NCBI RefSeq assembly: GCF_005938215.1
Contig: NZ_VCPD01000006.1
Coordinates: forward strand, 211,306 to 275,305
Source: Ruegeria sediminis
GTDB lineage: Bacteria > Pseudomonadota > Alphaproteobacteria > Rhodobacterales > Rhodobacteraceae
Direction of reading: 5' to 3'
DNA: 64,000 bases
Shown: positions 17,761-24,550 of the stretch, piece after piece
Layout: each line of letters begins with the position of its first letter
Numbering within the stretch: position 1 is the first letter of the stretch
Translations under genes and position numbers: made by a program
The notes under the pieces: generated by a model
The model's input: only the letters and a program-made list of their open reading frames with translations
Databases searched by the model: none
What the model was told of the DNA's origin: nothing

Positions 17761-18276
17761 TTACTTTTGGTCCGACATTGTCTGTTTCTCTATCATTGCT
17801 GCAGCATATGCACGCGCGAGCCTTTCCGCATCCGGCCCCGCTCGATGTGGCTGAGGGAGGGCGGCAAGCGTTTCACAAGCCGCATCGTATGCGGGTCCCG
17901 TGAAGCGTGACAACAGCGCATCCATTCCGGCAAGCAGGATGTTCGGTTCGAACCCGCGGGCCTTCAGCAACATGTCAAGCCAGCGCTGATCATGCCCCGG
18001 CGCGTCGGAAACAACAACTTTTCCGGCGATCTGGGCCACGAGCCAGTTTGAAACAGCTTGGACATCCAAGCCTTCGCTCTCAAGAAGGTCACGCGAGATA
18101 CCGTGCAACTTTTGACTTTCCAGCGACCACGACGACATGTTCCAATGCTTGGCAGGACGAACGAGAACCGAGGCTGTACGGATCTCTGATCCCTCGATAC
18201 AAGCCAAGCCGACTTCGATGGGAAACGATCCGCGTCGAAGGCTCGATGCTTCGAAGTCGATGAATGCGAGCTTCAT
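17761..18276 (-). CDS. DEDDh-type 3'-5' exonuclease-like protein
   Basis: A 171-residue protein with the three exonuclease motifs: D7-x-E9 (MKLAFIDFEASSL), D91 or D96 (VVSDAPGHDQRW) and H144-x4-D149 (HRAGPD). This is the DnaQ/RNase T fold, acting on DNA or RNA 3' ends. The start at 18276 is where the fold begins; the frame is open far upstream without similarity. The gene precedes the ParS/MbcA-like gene on the same strand with a 16-base gap, suggesting a two-gene module. Confidence 0.72.
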   Translation of the reverse strand: MKLAFIDFEASSLRRGSFPIEVGLACIEGSEIRTASVLVRPAKHWNMSSWSLESQKLHGISRDLLESEGLDVQAVSNWLVAQIAGKVVVSDAPGHDQRWLDMLLKARGFEPNILLAGMDALLSRFTGPAYDAACETLAALPQPHRAGPDAERLARAYAAAMIEKQTMSDQK

Positions 18277-18532
18277 AGCGCCAACGTCAACGCAATCAAA
18301 AGCGAGGTCTGTGACGACCCGCATTATGCCGTTGTCAGCACCCACCAAGTATCCAAAGCCGTGATCCGGCTCTGAACTCTGCATCATTGTCCGAAAACAG
18401 CGACGCCATTCCGCCCAACTCCTCGAAGCTATGGCGCACAGTACCAGCTTGCGCGGGGTTTCGGAATACGGGCATGGCGCAACCAGCCCTTGACGGTAGA
18501 TGTTGAAGGGCTTGCGATTTGCGACGCGAACG

Positions 18533-18540
18533 GTATATAC
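18533..18540. promoter_or_regulatory. Small AT-rich palindrome before the AbrB-Doc module
   Basis: GTATATAC (18533-18540) followed by CATATATCC lies 25 bases before the antitoxin start. It could be the -10 region and operator of the toxin-antitoxin pair, which such antitoxins usually repress. Evidence is position and symmetry only. Confidence 0.3.
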
Positions 18541-18565
18541 TTTCATATATCCAGAGAGGCGTATG

Positions 18566-18790
18566 ATGATTGAAACCAAGATCAGGAAGGTTGGCAACTC
18601 CGCGGTCATGACGCTGACGACAGAAATGTTGACGATCCTCGACGCCAAGGAGGGTGACACGCTGTTCGTCGTGCGCGGCGATGATGGCAGCCTGAAGATC
18701 ACTCCACACGATCCTGCGGTCGCGTCCGCATTGGCAGCCGCGGAAATCGTCATGGACGAGAATCGCGATCTGCTTCAGGCTCTTGCATGA
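18566..18790 (+). CDS. AbrB/MazE-type antitoxin
   Basis: A 74-residue protein beginning MIETKIRKVGNSAVMTLT, the swapped-hairpin AbrB/SpoVT DNA-binding domain of MazE-like antitoxins, with an acidic C-terminal helix that would neutralise the toxin. GAGAGG lies 6 bases before this ATG; another ATG 3 bases earlier is less well placed. Its stop overlaps the start of the Doc toxin as ATGA, a normal arrangement for such pairs. Probably autoregulated. Confidence 0.85.
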   Translation: MIETKIRKVGNSAVMTLTTEMLTILDAKEGDTLFVVRGDDGSLKITPHDPAVASALAAAEIVMDENRDLLQALA

Positions 18791-19173
18791 CGGAGCCGAC
18801 CTGGGTTCCGCTTGCCGCCGTCCTTGCCATCCATGATAGACAGATAGCCCGCCATGGCGGCGCCTCTGGGATGCGTGACCGGGCGCTTTTGGAGATGGGC
18901 TGCGCGCGTGCGATGAATCTCGCCGCATATTCCGACGCCGGCCTCGCGGAGATCGCGTCGGCCTATGCTTTCGGTATCTCCAAGGCACATGCCTTCATGG
19001 ACGGAAACAAGCGCACGGCCTTTGTGACGGCCCTCACCTTTCTTCGGCTCAACGGCTACTCCTTCCGGCCTCAGCCGATCGAAGGTGCAAGGATGATGGA
19101 GGATCTGGCCTCAGGGCGGGTCAGCGAGGCGGATTTCGCCGAATGGCTTTCGAGTGGGATGAATCCGATCTGA
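18787..19173 (+). CDS. doc: Doc-type death-on-curing toxin (Fic fold)
   Basis: A 128-residue protein with the Fic/Doc core HAFMDGNKRTAFV (about residues 66-78). Doc proteins phosphorylate elongation factor Tu and stop translation, while classical Fic proteins add AMP; the short H-x-F-x-D/x-GNKR form here fits Doc. The length is typical for Doc. It is translationally coupled to the AbrB-type antitoxin. The active-site residues look intact. Confidence 0.88.
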   Translation: MTEPTWVPLAAVLAIHDRQIARHGGASGMRDRALLEMGCARAMNLAAYSDAGLAEIASAYAFGISKAHAFMDGNKRTAFVTALTFLRLNGYSFRPQPIEGARMMEDLASGRVSEADFAEWLSSGMNPI

Positions 19174-19547
19174 AGCCTCGAAGATTTCTACGAGCGACGC
19201 GGCCACTCAGGAAAATGGCCCCGCTGTCTAACCAGCGAGGCTTTTAACAATTGCCGTCAGGGGCTGGATGGCACAACCAACTGAATTCAGAAGATTTGTC
19301 GGCGCATTGTCGATGTTTGCGAGCGGATAGATCGAAGATACTTGCCGAGTTCGTGATCGAATGGCCCCAACGGAATCCCGCGCCGGGGCGGTGCAAAATG
19401 GGTTTTCCGGGAGCCCATAATCGGCGGCTTGATGCCAAAAATCGGTAGGCCAATCGTTGTTTCTTGAGAACTCTGAAGGTGCATCGTTTTGGGCGACATG
19501 TGCGAACCAATGCACAACATACCGGGAGGTTTTTTGGGGCACTTCTT
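19174..19547. other. Gap between doc and the trpS leader
   Basis: I see no gene in this stretch on either strand. It must hold the promoter of the trpS leader transcript. Short open frames exist but have no ribosome site or protein-like composition. Confidence 0.4.
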
Positions 19548-19572
19548 ACCGATTTCGCAGATTGAAATCGGT
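19548..19572. repeat. Inverted repeat with perfect 9-bp arms
   Basis: ACCGATTTC (19548-19556) and GAAATCGGT (19564-19572) surround 7 bases, about 55 bases before the trpS leader peptide. It has no T-run, so it is not a typical terminator. It could be an operator, an RNA stem in the leader, or an old recombination site. Confidence 0.5.
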
Positions 19573-19626
19573 GAACAGCGCCGACCTCGATTGACGGCCC
19601 ATCAGAGGCTTACTACAAGCTTGCTC

Positions 19627-19677
19627 ATGGAAAACACGACGCCCATCGCAAACCGTTGGTGGCTGGTCTCCTCATAG
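19627..19677 (+). CDS. Tryptophan leader peptide of trpS
   Basis: A 16-codon frame, MENTTPIANRWWLVSS, has two adjacent Trp codons (19657-19662) just ahead of an attenuator-like structure and 103 bases before trpS. Two Trp in 16 residues at this position is the classic sign of a leader peptide for ribosome-mediated attenuation: lack of charged tRNA-Trp stalls the ribosome. The ribosome site is weak, which is common for leader peptides. Confidence 0.78.
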   Translation: MENTTPIANRWWLVSS

Positions 19678-19730
19678 GGCGACCGGATCTTTCCACACAT
19701 CCCGAGGTCGCCGTCTGGGCGGCCTTTTTT
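19665..19730 (+). promoter_or_regulatory. Transcription attenuator of trpS
   Basis: Alternative pairings are visible. Terminator: GGTCGCC (19706-19712) with GGCGGCC (19718-19724), one G-U pair, followed by six T. Antiterminator: GGCGACC (19678-19684) pairs perfectly with the same GGTCGCC. Protector: GGTCTCC (19665-19671) with GGG and GACC (19677-19684) with a bulged C. Stalling at the Trp codons would free segment 2 and favour readthrough; a ribosome at the stop codon (19675) would cover it and allow termination. Confidence 0.75.
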
Positions 19731-19780
19731 GTTTTCCTCGCTCCCCTTGCGGCACCTCTTTCTTCCAAGAGGACATGCAC

Positions 19781-20782
19781 ATGACCAAACCCGTCATTCT
19801 GACCGGAGACCGAACCACGGGGCCGCTCCATCTCGGCCACTACGCAGGCTCGCTCCGCACCCGTCTGCGCCATCAGGACGATCACGACCAGTACCTGCTG
19901 CTGGCCGATATGCAGGCCATGACCGACAACGCCCAGGAGCCGGCAAAGGTGCGCCGCAACGTGATCGAGGTGGCGCTGGACTATCTCGCGGTCGGCATCG
20001 ACCCGACCCGCACGACGATCTGCCTGCAATCGCACCTCCCGGCGCTGGCCGAACTGTCGATGCTCTATCTGAACTTCGTCACCGTAGCCCGGCTGGAACG
20101 CAACCCAACGATCAAGGACGAGATCCGGGCGCGAGGTTTCGGCAGGGACATTCCGGCGGGCTTCCTGTGTTATCCGGCTGCGCAGGCGGCGGACATCACC
20201 GGCTTCAAGGCGACGGTCGTGCCGGTCGGCGAAGACCAGGCTCCGCTGATCGAACAGACCAATGAAATCGTGCGGCGCATCAATGCAACCGCAGGATCGG
20301 ACGTCTTGCCAGAGGCGCAGGCCGTCATTCCGAAATCCGGCCGTCTGCCCGGCATCGACGGGCGGACGAAAATGTCGAAATCGGGGGGCAATGCAATCCC
20401 GCTCTCCGCCTCCCCGGACGCGATCCGGGCGGCCGTCAAGGCGATGTTCACCGATCCGGGGCATCTGCGTGTCGAGGATCCTGGGCGGATCGAAGGCAAT
20501 GCCGTGTTCACCTACCTCGACGCCTTCGACGAGGAGGAGACGGCCCTGGAAGAACTCAAGGCGCATTACAGGCGGGGAGGCCTGGGCGACGGAACGATCA
20601 AGAAGAGGTTGGAGGAGATCCTGCAAGAACTGATCGGCCCGATCCGCACACGCCGCAAGCACTATGCGGAGGATCTGACGTATGTCATCGATGTGATCCG
20701 CCGCGGCACGGAGCGCGCCCGCGAGCGCACGGAGACCACCAGGCGGGACGTTGTCGCGGCGCTGGGACTGTTTCAGCTTTGA
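19781..20782 (+). CDS. trpS: Auxiliary tryptophanyl-tRNA synthetase
   Basis: A 333-residue class I synthetase that charges tRNA-Trp. It has HLGH (HIGH motif, in GDRTTGPLHLGHYAGSL) near residue 18 and KMSKS (about residue 196). The GDRTTG N-terminus is unlike the usual alphaproteobacterial housekeeping TrpRS and more like the second TrpRS type known in other bacteria. I use ATG 19781 because GAGG is 8 bases upstream; an ATG at 19775 is too close. Control by a Trp leader suggests it is induced when charged tRNA-Trp runs low, for instance under a TrpRS inhibitor. Confidence 0.9.
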   Translation: MTKPVILTGDRTTGPLHLGHYAGSLRTRLRHQDDHDQYLLLADMQAMTDNAQEPAKVRRNVIEVALDYLAVGIDPTRTTICLQSHLPALAELSMLYLNFVTVARLERNPTIKDEIRARGFGRDIPAGFLCYPAAQAADITGFKATVVPVGEDQAPLIEQTNEIVRRINATAGSDVLPEAQAVIPKSGRLPGIDGRTKMSKSGGNAIPLSASPDAIRAAVKAMFTDPGHLRVEDPGRIEGNAVFTYLDAFDEEETALEELKAHYRRGGLGDGTIKKRLEEILQELIGPIRTRRKHYAEDLTYVIDVIRRGTERARERTETTRRDVVAALGLFQL

Positions 20783-20952
20783 CAGCATGACCACAGGCCG
20801 GGTCAGGCATCTGACTGACCTGGCCAATACTTGGAACTGATTGAACTCCTGAAGTCGGCTTGCACTGGAGCGCACTCAATTCATTGGATCGTCGTGTCCC
20901 GCAATCGGGCAAATTTCCAAACGAACAATTCGCGACATCATACTCAATGGGC

Positions 20953-22489
20953 GTATTCCGTTGAAAAACTCGTGCTTGATCGCGGTGCGTCTGGCTGATT
21001 CAATTCCCGAAATAGGTTGGAGGATCGGCGATGATGGGACCGCGGCAGGAGGCGCAACCAGCGCTGTTCTACGAGTTCTCACTTGAGGATCATGTCCCTC
21101 AGGACCACTTCCTGCGCTCCATCGACCGGTTCGTGGATCTCTCCGGCATCCGCGCCTACCTTGCCGATTTTTACAGCCATACTGGCCGCCCGTCCGTCGA
21201 TCCTGAACTGCTGATCCGCATGCTGCTGGTCGGCTATTGCTTCGGTATCCGATCCGAACGGCGGCTCTGCGAGGAGGTGCATCTGAACCTGGCATATCGC
21301 TGGTTTTGCCGACTGGATCTGAGCGATCGGGTCCCTGACCACTCGACCTTTTCCAAGAACCGGCATGGCCGGTTCCGCGACAGCGAACTGCTGCGGCACC
21401 TGTTCGAGACGACTGTGGCGCGATGCATCGAAGAGGGCCTGGTCAGCGGGCAGCGCATGGCTATCGACGCAAGCCTGATTGAGGCCGATGCCAACAAGCA
21501 GAACTCCACGCCAAAGGAGGAATGGGACGCCCGGCAGATCGATCCCGCCGATGCGCCCCGGGCCGTTCGCGAATATCTGGATACCTTGGATGAAGCTGCC
21601 TTCGGCGCGGCCAGCGAGGTCCAGCCCAAGTTCACCTCCCATTCTGACCCTGCCAGCCAATGGACCGCGGCACGCAAAGGGCCAGCATTCTTCGCCTATT
21701 CCGACAATTACCTGATCGACACGGATCACGGTGTCATCGTCGATGTCGAGGCCACAAGATCGATCCGGCAGGCAGAGGTGGGGGCCACACGCACCATGCT
21801 GGACCGGGTGAGGAACAAGTTCCATCTTCATCCCGAACGGCTGATTGCGGACACCGCTTATGGCACCGGACCGATGCTGGGTTGGCTGGTCGACCGCGAG
21901 ATCGCCCCGCACATCCCCGTCTTCGATAAATCCGGACGCAGCGACGGCACATGGACCCGCGCCGATTTCGAATGGGATGCCGGGAACGATCAATACATCT
22001 GCCCCGAAGGCCATGAGCTCAAGCAGTTCCGCCGGAATTATTCCGACCCGAAACGAGGGCCGACCAGCACGGGACGAGCCAAGTACCGCGCCTTGAAATT
22101 GACCTGTCGGGCTTGCCCGTCCAAAGCAAAATGCTGCCCGAACGCGGATGCCAGATCGATCACCCGCGAAGAGAATGAGAACGCCCGTCAGGTCGCCCGC
22201 GTCATCGCCAAGACCAAGCAATACGAAATCTCGATGAAGCTGCGAAAGAAGGTCGAGATGCTCTTCGCCCACCTCAAACGCATCCTTGGCCTCGGACGCC
22301 TCCGATTACGTGGCCCATGCGGCGCAAATGACGAATTCCTCCTCGCCGCCACCGCCCAAAACCTCCGCAAACTGGCGAAGATCTTTCCTGCACCGCAGAA
22401 ACCGAGAACAGCCTAACAATAAAGGCACTCGCGCCTTGAACCAGCGCCCACTTATTGCAATCGCAACACGATGTTTTTCCACAGAATCG
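20953..22489 (+). mobile_element. IS1182-family insertion sequence
   Basis: One transposase gene flanked by imperfect terminal inverted repeats: ATTCCGTTGAAAAACTCGTG (20955-20974) on the left, and on the right (22467-22487) a sequence whose complement begins ATTCTGTGGAAAAACATCG. The size of about 1.5 kb fits the family. The same terminal motif recurs at 63882, beside a second related transposase end, which supports the boundaries. Target duplication is not clear. Confidence 0.8.
21031..22416 (+). CDS. IS1182-family transposase
   Basis: A 461-residue transposase with the N-terminal DUF772-like helical part (EFSLEDHVPQDHFLRSIDRF; GRPSVDPELLIRMLLVGYCF), a DDE core with MAIDASLIEADAN, LIADTAYGTG and a late acidic residue in the MLFAHLKRILGLGRLRLRG region, and a Cys-rich insertion (CRACPSKAKCCP). 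It appears intact, so the element may be active. GGAGG precedes the start. Confidence 0.92.
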   Translation: MMGPRQEAQPALFYEFSLEDHVPQDHFLRSIDRFVDLSGIRAYLADFYSHTGRPSVDPELLIRMLLVGYCFGIRSERRLCEEVHLNLAYRWFCRLDLSDRVPDHSTFSKNRHGRFRDSELLRHLFETTVARCIEEGLVSGQRMAIDASLIEADANKQNSTPKEEWDARQIDPADAPRAVREYLDTLDEAAFGAASEVQPKFTSHSDPASQWTAARKGPAFFAYSDNYLIDTDHGVIVDVEATRSIRQAEVGATRTMLDRVRNKFHLHPERLIADTAYGTGPMLGWLVDREIAPHIPVFDKSGRSDGTWTRADFEWDAGNDQYICPEGHELKQFRRNYSDPKRGPTSTGRAKYRALKLTCRACPSKAKCCPNADARSITREENENARQVARVIAKTKQYEISMKLRKKVEMLFAHLKRILGLGRLRLRGPCGANDEFLLAATAQNLRKLAKIFPAPQKPRTA

Positions 22490-22618
22490 GCGGGAAGCGG
22501 TAATTCGCTGCGTCAGCTTCCAATTTCCGCATCCCGCACGATGGGGACGTTTCCCGCGTGTGAAGCACATCGGCCTGTTCGATGGAACTCCGAGCGTGCG
22601 GCTACTGGCACGAGATGT

Positions 22619-23557
22619 TCAGGTCGGGCCCGCCCCGGTATTGAATGTGGCGCGCAGGCGCTGACACATTCCATCCAAAGCCGCATCTATCCGGGGCGAC
22701 GTCGCAGGCAACGACAGGAAGCCGTGGATCATGCCGGGATGACACGTCAATTCGGCGTCAACTCCTGCTTCGGTCAGTCTTTTCGCGAATTGCGCACCCT
22801 CATCACGCAGGACATCGAATTCGGCGGTAGCGATGGTCGTCGGCGGGAAGCCGGACAGGTCGCGCAGATCGCCTGGCAAGGGCACATCTCCGGGAGGCTT
22901 GCCGGGACCAAGATAGCATGACCAGAACCATTCCATGGCGGCCTTCGTCAGAAGCGGACCGTCGGCAAAGGCGTGTTGGCTGGTGGAGTCGCAGGCCGGG
23001 TCCAGGGCCGGGTAGAACAGCCCGAGGTGTCGAAGGGGCAGGCCAGATCGTGCCGCCAAAGCCGCCACACTGACACATATCGCACCGCCCGCGCTGTCGC
23101 CGCACAGGGCAAGGGTATTTGGATCGATATCTTCGTCATCGGCGAGCCCATGCACCGCCTCCAACACGCGAAGAACATCGTCCACAGGTCCCGGGAAACG
23201 CGTTTCCGGGGCAAGGCGATAGCCGACGCTGAAGACCGTAGCACCGGTCTTGGCCGTAAGCCTTCGGCACAGTCCGTCGTGCGTTTCGATGCTTCCCCAC
23301 ACGAAACCTCCGCCGTGGCAGAACACGATTGCGGGGAGCCGCCCCATTTCTCTGGGACGATACTGACGGACGGGGATTGCACGCTCCTCGAAAGTGAATT
23401 CCAGATCGCGCACGGACAACATCACCGGCAACACGCCTTGCGCCATGGCGCTGTCGGCCGCCTGCCGGACCTTTTGCATGGGAACATGGGCCGGCGGTGG
23501 GCGCACGGTGTTGCGCGGATCCGACAGAAGTGCCGCGAAGCAGGGATCGACAGGCAT
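22619..23557 (-). CDS. Alpha/beta hydrolase, hormone-sensitive lipase family
   Basis: A 312-residue esterase-type enzyme. It has the oxyanion motif HGGGF (about residue 80), the nucleophile motif GDSAGG (about 153), the acid in AEFDVLRDEG and the final histidine in MIHGFLSLP. It is expected to cleave short-chain esters or lactones in the cytoplasm. It is divergent from a TetR gene and lies next to a Baeyer-Villiger-type monooxygenase operon; opening the lactone or ester formed by that enzyme is a reasonable role, by inference. Confidence 0.9.
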   Translation of the reverse strand: MPVDPCFAALLSDPRNTVRPPPAHVPMQKVRQAADSAMAQGVLPVMLSVRDLEFTFEERAIPVRQYRPREMGRLPAIVFCHGGGFVWGSIETHDGLCRRLTAKTGATVFSVGYRLAPETRFPGPVDDVLRVLEAVHGLADDEDIDPNTLALCGDSAGGAICVSVAALAARSGLPLRHLGLFYPALDPACDSTSQHAFADGPLLTKAAMEWFWSCYLGPGKPPGDVPLPGDLRDLSGFPPTTIATAEFDVLRDEGAQFAKRLTEAGVDAELTCHPGMIHGFLSLPATSPRIDAALDGMCQRLRATFNTGAGPT

Positions 23558-23582
23558 CAGGCTCGATTCTTTTCTGGTAAGT

Positions 23583-23594
23583 AACTATTGATAC
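23583..23594. promoter_or_regulatory. Candidate TetR half-site in the divergent region
   Basis: AACTATTGAT here resembles AACTACTGAT and AACTACCAGT found before the monooxygenase gene at 24475-24505. The repeated pattern AACTA(C/T)(T/C)(G/A)(A/G)T on both sides of the tetR gene suggests shared control by that regulator. Confidence 0.35.
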
Positions 23595-23702
23595 CGATAA
23601 GTATGACATTGAACTCAATCTGGGCAAGCCCGGAAGTCGGCATTTTCCGGGAACGGCTCCAGCCGGCTTCGCGAACCACCAGACAGGCACAGGAACACCA
23701 GC

Positions 23703-24332
23703 ATGGCCTACGGACAACGAACCAAATCGAACCTGCGCGCAGAAGTTGCCGCCCTGAAACGCAAGCGCACTCTCGATGCGGCCACGGATCTTTTCTACGA
23801 TAAGGGCTATACCAATACCACGCTTGACGATGTGGCGACGCAGCTGGGCGTTACGAAGCCGTTCATTTACACCAATTTCGGGTCGAAACCGGATCTGCTG
23901 GTAGAGATTTGCCGCGTCGGTGTTGGCAGCGCGCTTGACGAGGTGGAACGTGTCTTGGCGCTCGGCGAGCCTGATGCGGATACGCTGAGGCGGTTCATTC
24001 CACGCTACGTTGATGCGGTGCTGAGGCGGCAGAAAAACATCGCCATCAACATTCGCGAGGAAAAGAACCTGCTTCCCGAACATGCCGTAGAGCTGGCTGA
24101 GCTGCGGCACAGTTTCATGGCGCGAATCGAGTTGCTGCTGACGAAGGCCTGCGCCGCAGCCGGACACAATCTGCCCGACCCCAGTGTTACCGCCTTTGCC
24201 ATCGTTGGCGCGATCAGTTGGTCGACATTCTGGTACAGCCCGCAAGGTCGTCTGAGCGCCCAGGACCTGTCCGACAAGATGACCGAGATCGTGCTCAACC
24301 TCGTTACGCACAACAGGATGGCACCTCGGTAA
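23703..24332 (+). CDS. TetR-family regulator
   Basis: A 209-residue repressor-type protein. The N-terminal helix-turn-helix contains AATDLFYDKGYTNTTLDDVA and TQLGVTKPFIYTNFGSKPDL, a clear TetR signature; the remaining helical part should bind a ligand. It lies between the divergent hydrolase and the downstream catabolic operon, so it probably controls both. AGGAA precedes the start. The ligand is likely a pathway intermediate such as an acyl-CoA, by analogy. Confidence 0.9.
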   Translation: MAYGQRTKSNLRAEVAALKRKRTLDAATDLFYDKGYTNTTLDDVATQLGVTKPFIYTNFGSKPDLLVEICRVGVGSALDEVERVLALGEPDADTLRRFIPRYVDAVLRRQKNIAINIREEKNLLPEHAVELAELRHSFMARIELLLTKACAAAGHNLPDPSVTAFAIVGAISWSTFWYSPQGRLSAQDLSDKMTEIVLNLVTHNRMAPR

Positions 24333-24474
24333 AGTCACGATAAGTCGCTGTTTTGTGACAGACGGGCGGTCGTTCCGACAGGTGCGAAGTGCCGTCTGAC
24401 TGAGGCGCTGTCGCTACCAGAAAAGATCCTTCCGCTCCTGAAAAACTTTTCGAGGTGCAAGATTTTTCTTGAAA

Positions 24475-24505
24475 ACTACTGATCAGTAGATTTATGTAAC
24501 TACCA
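24475..24505. promoter_or_regulatory. Palindrome and repeat before the monooxygenase operon
   Basis: CTACTGATCAGTAG (24476-24489) is a perfect 14-bp palindrome. A related half-site AACTACCAGT follows within 20 bases. Both lie 45 to 75 bases before the monooxygenase start and suit a TetR operator. Confidence 0.5.
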
Positions 24506-24550
24506 GTATATCCACGCGACGCCGGGTGTGGATCAAGGGGAGGACGACCG

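Noticed and set aside
20874..20954. Insertion sequence left end nearer to trpS
   Set aside because: The only sequence matching the right terminal repeat is at 20955; nothing similar is found earlier.
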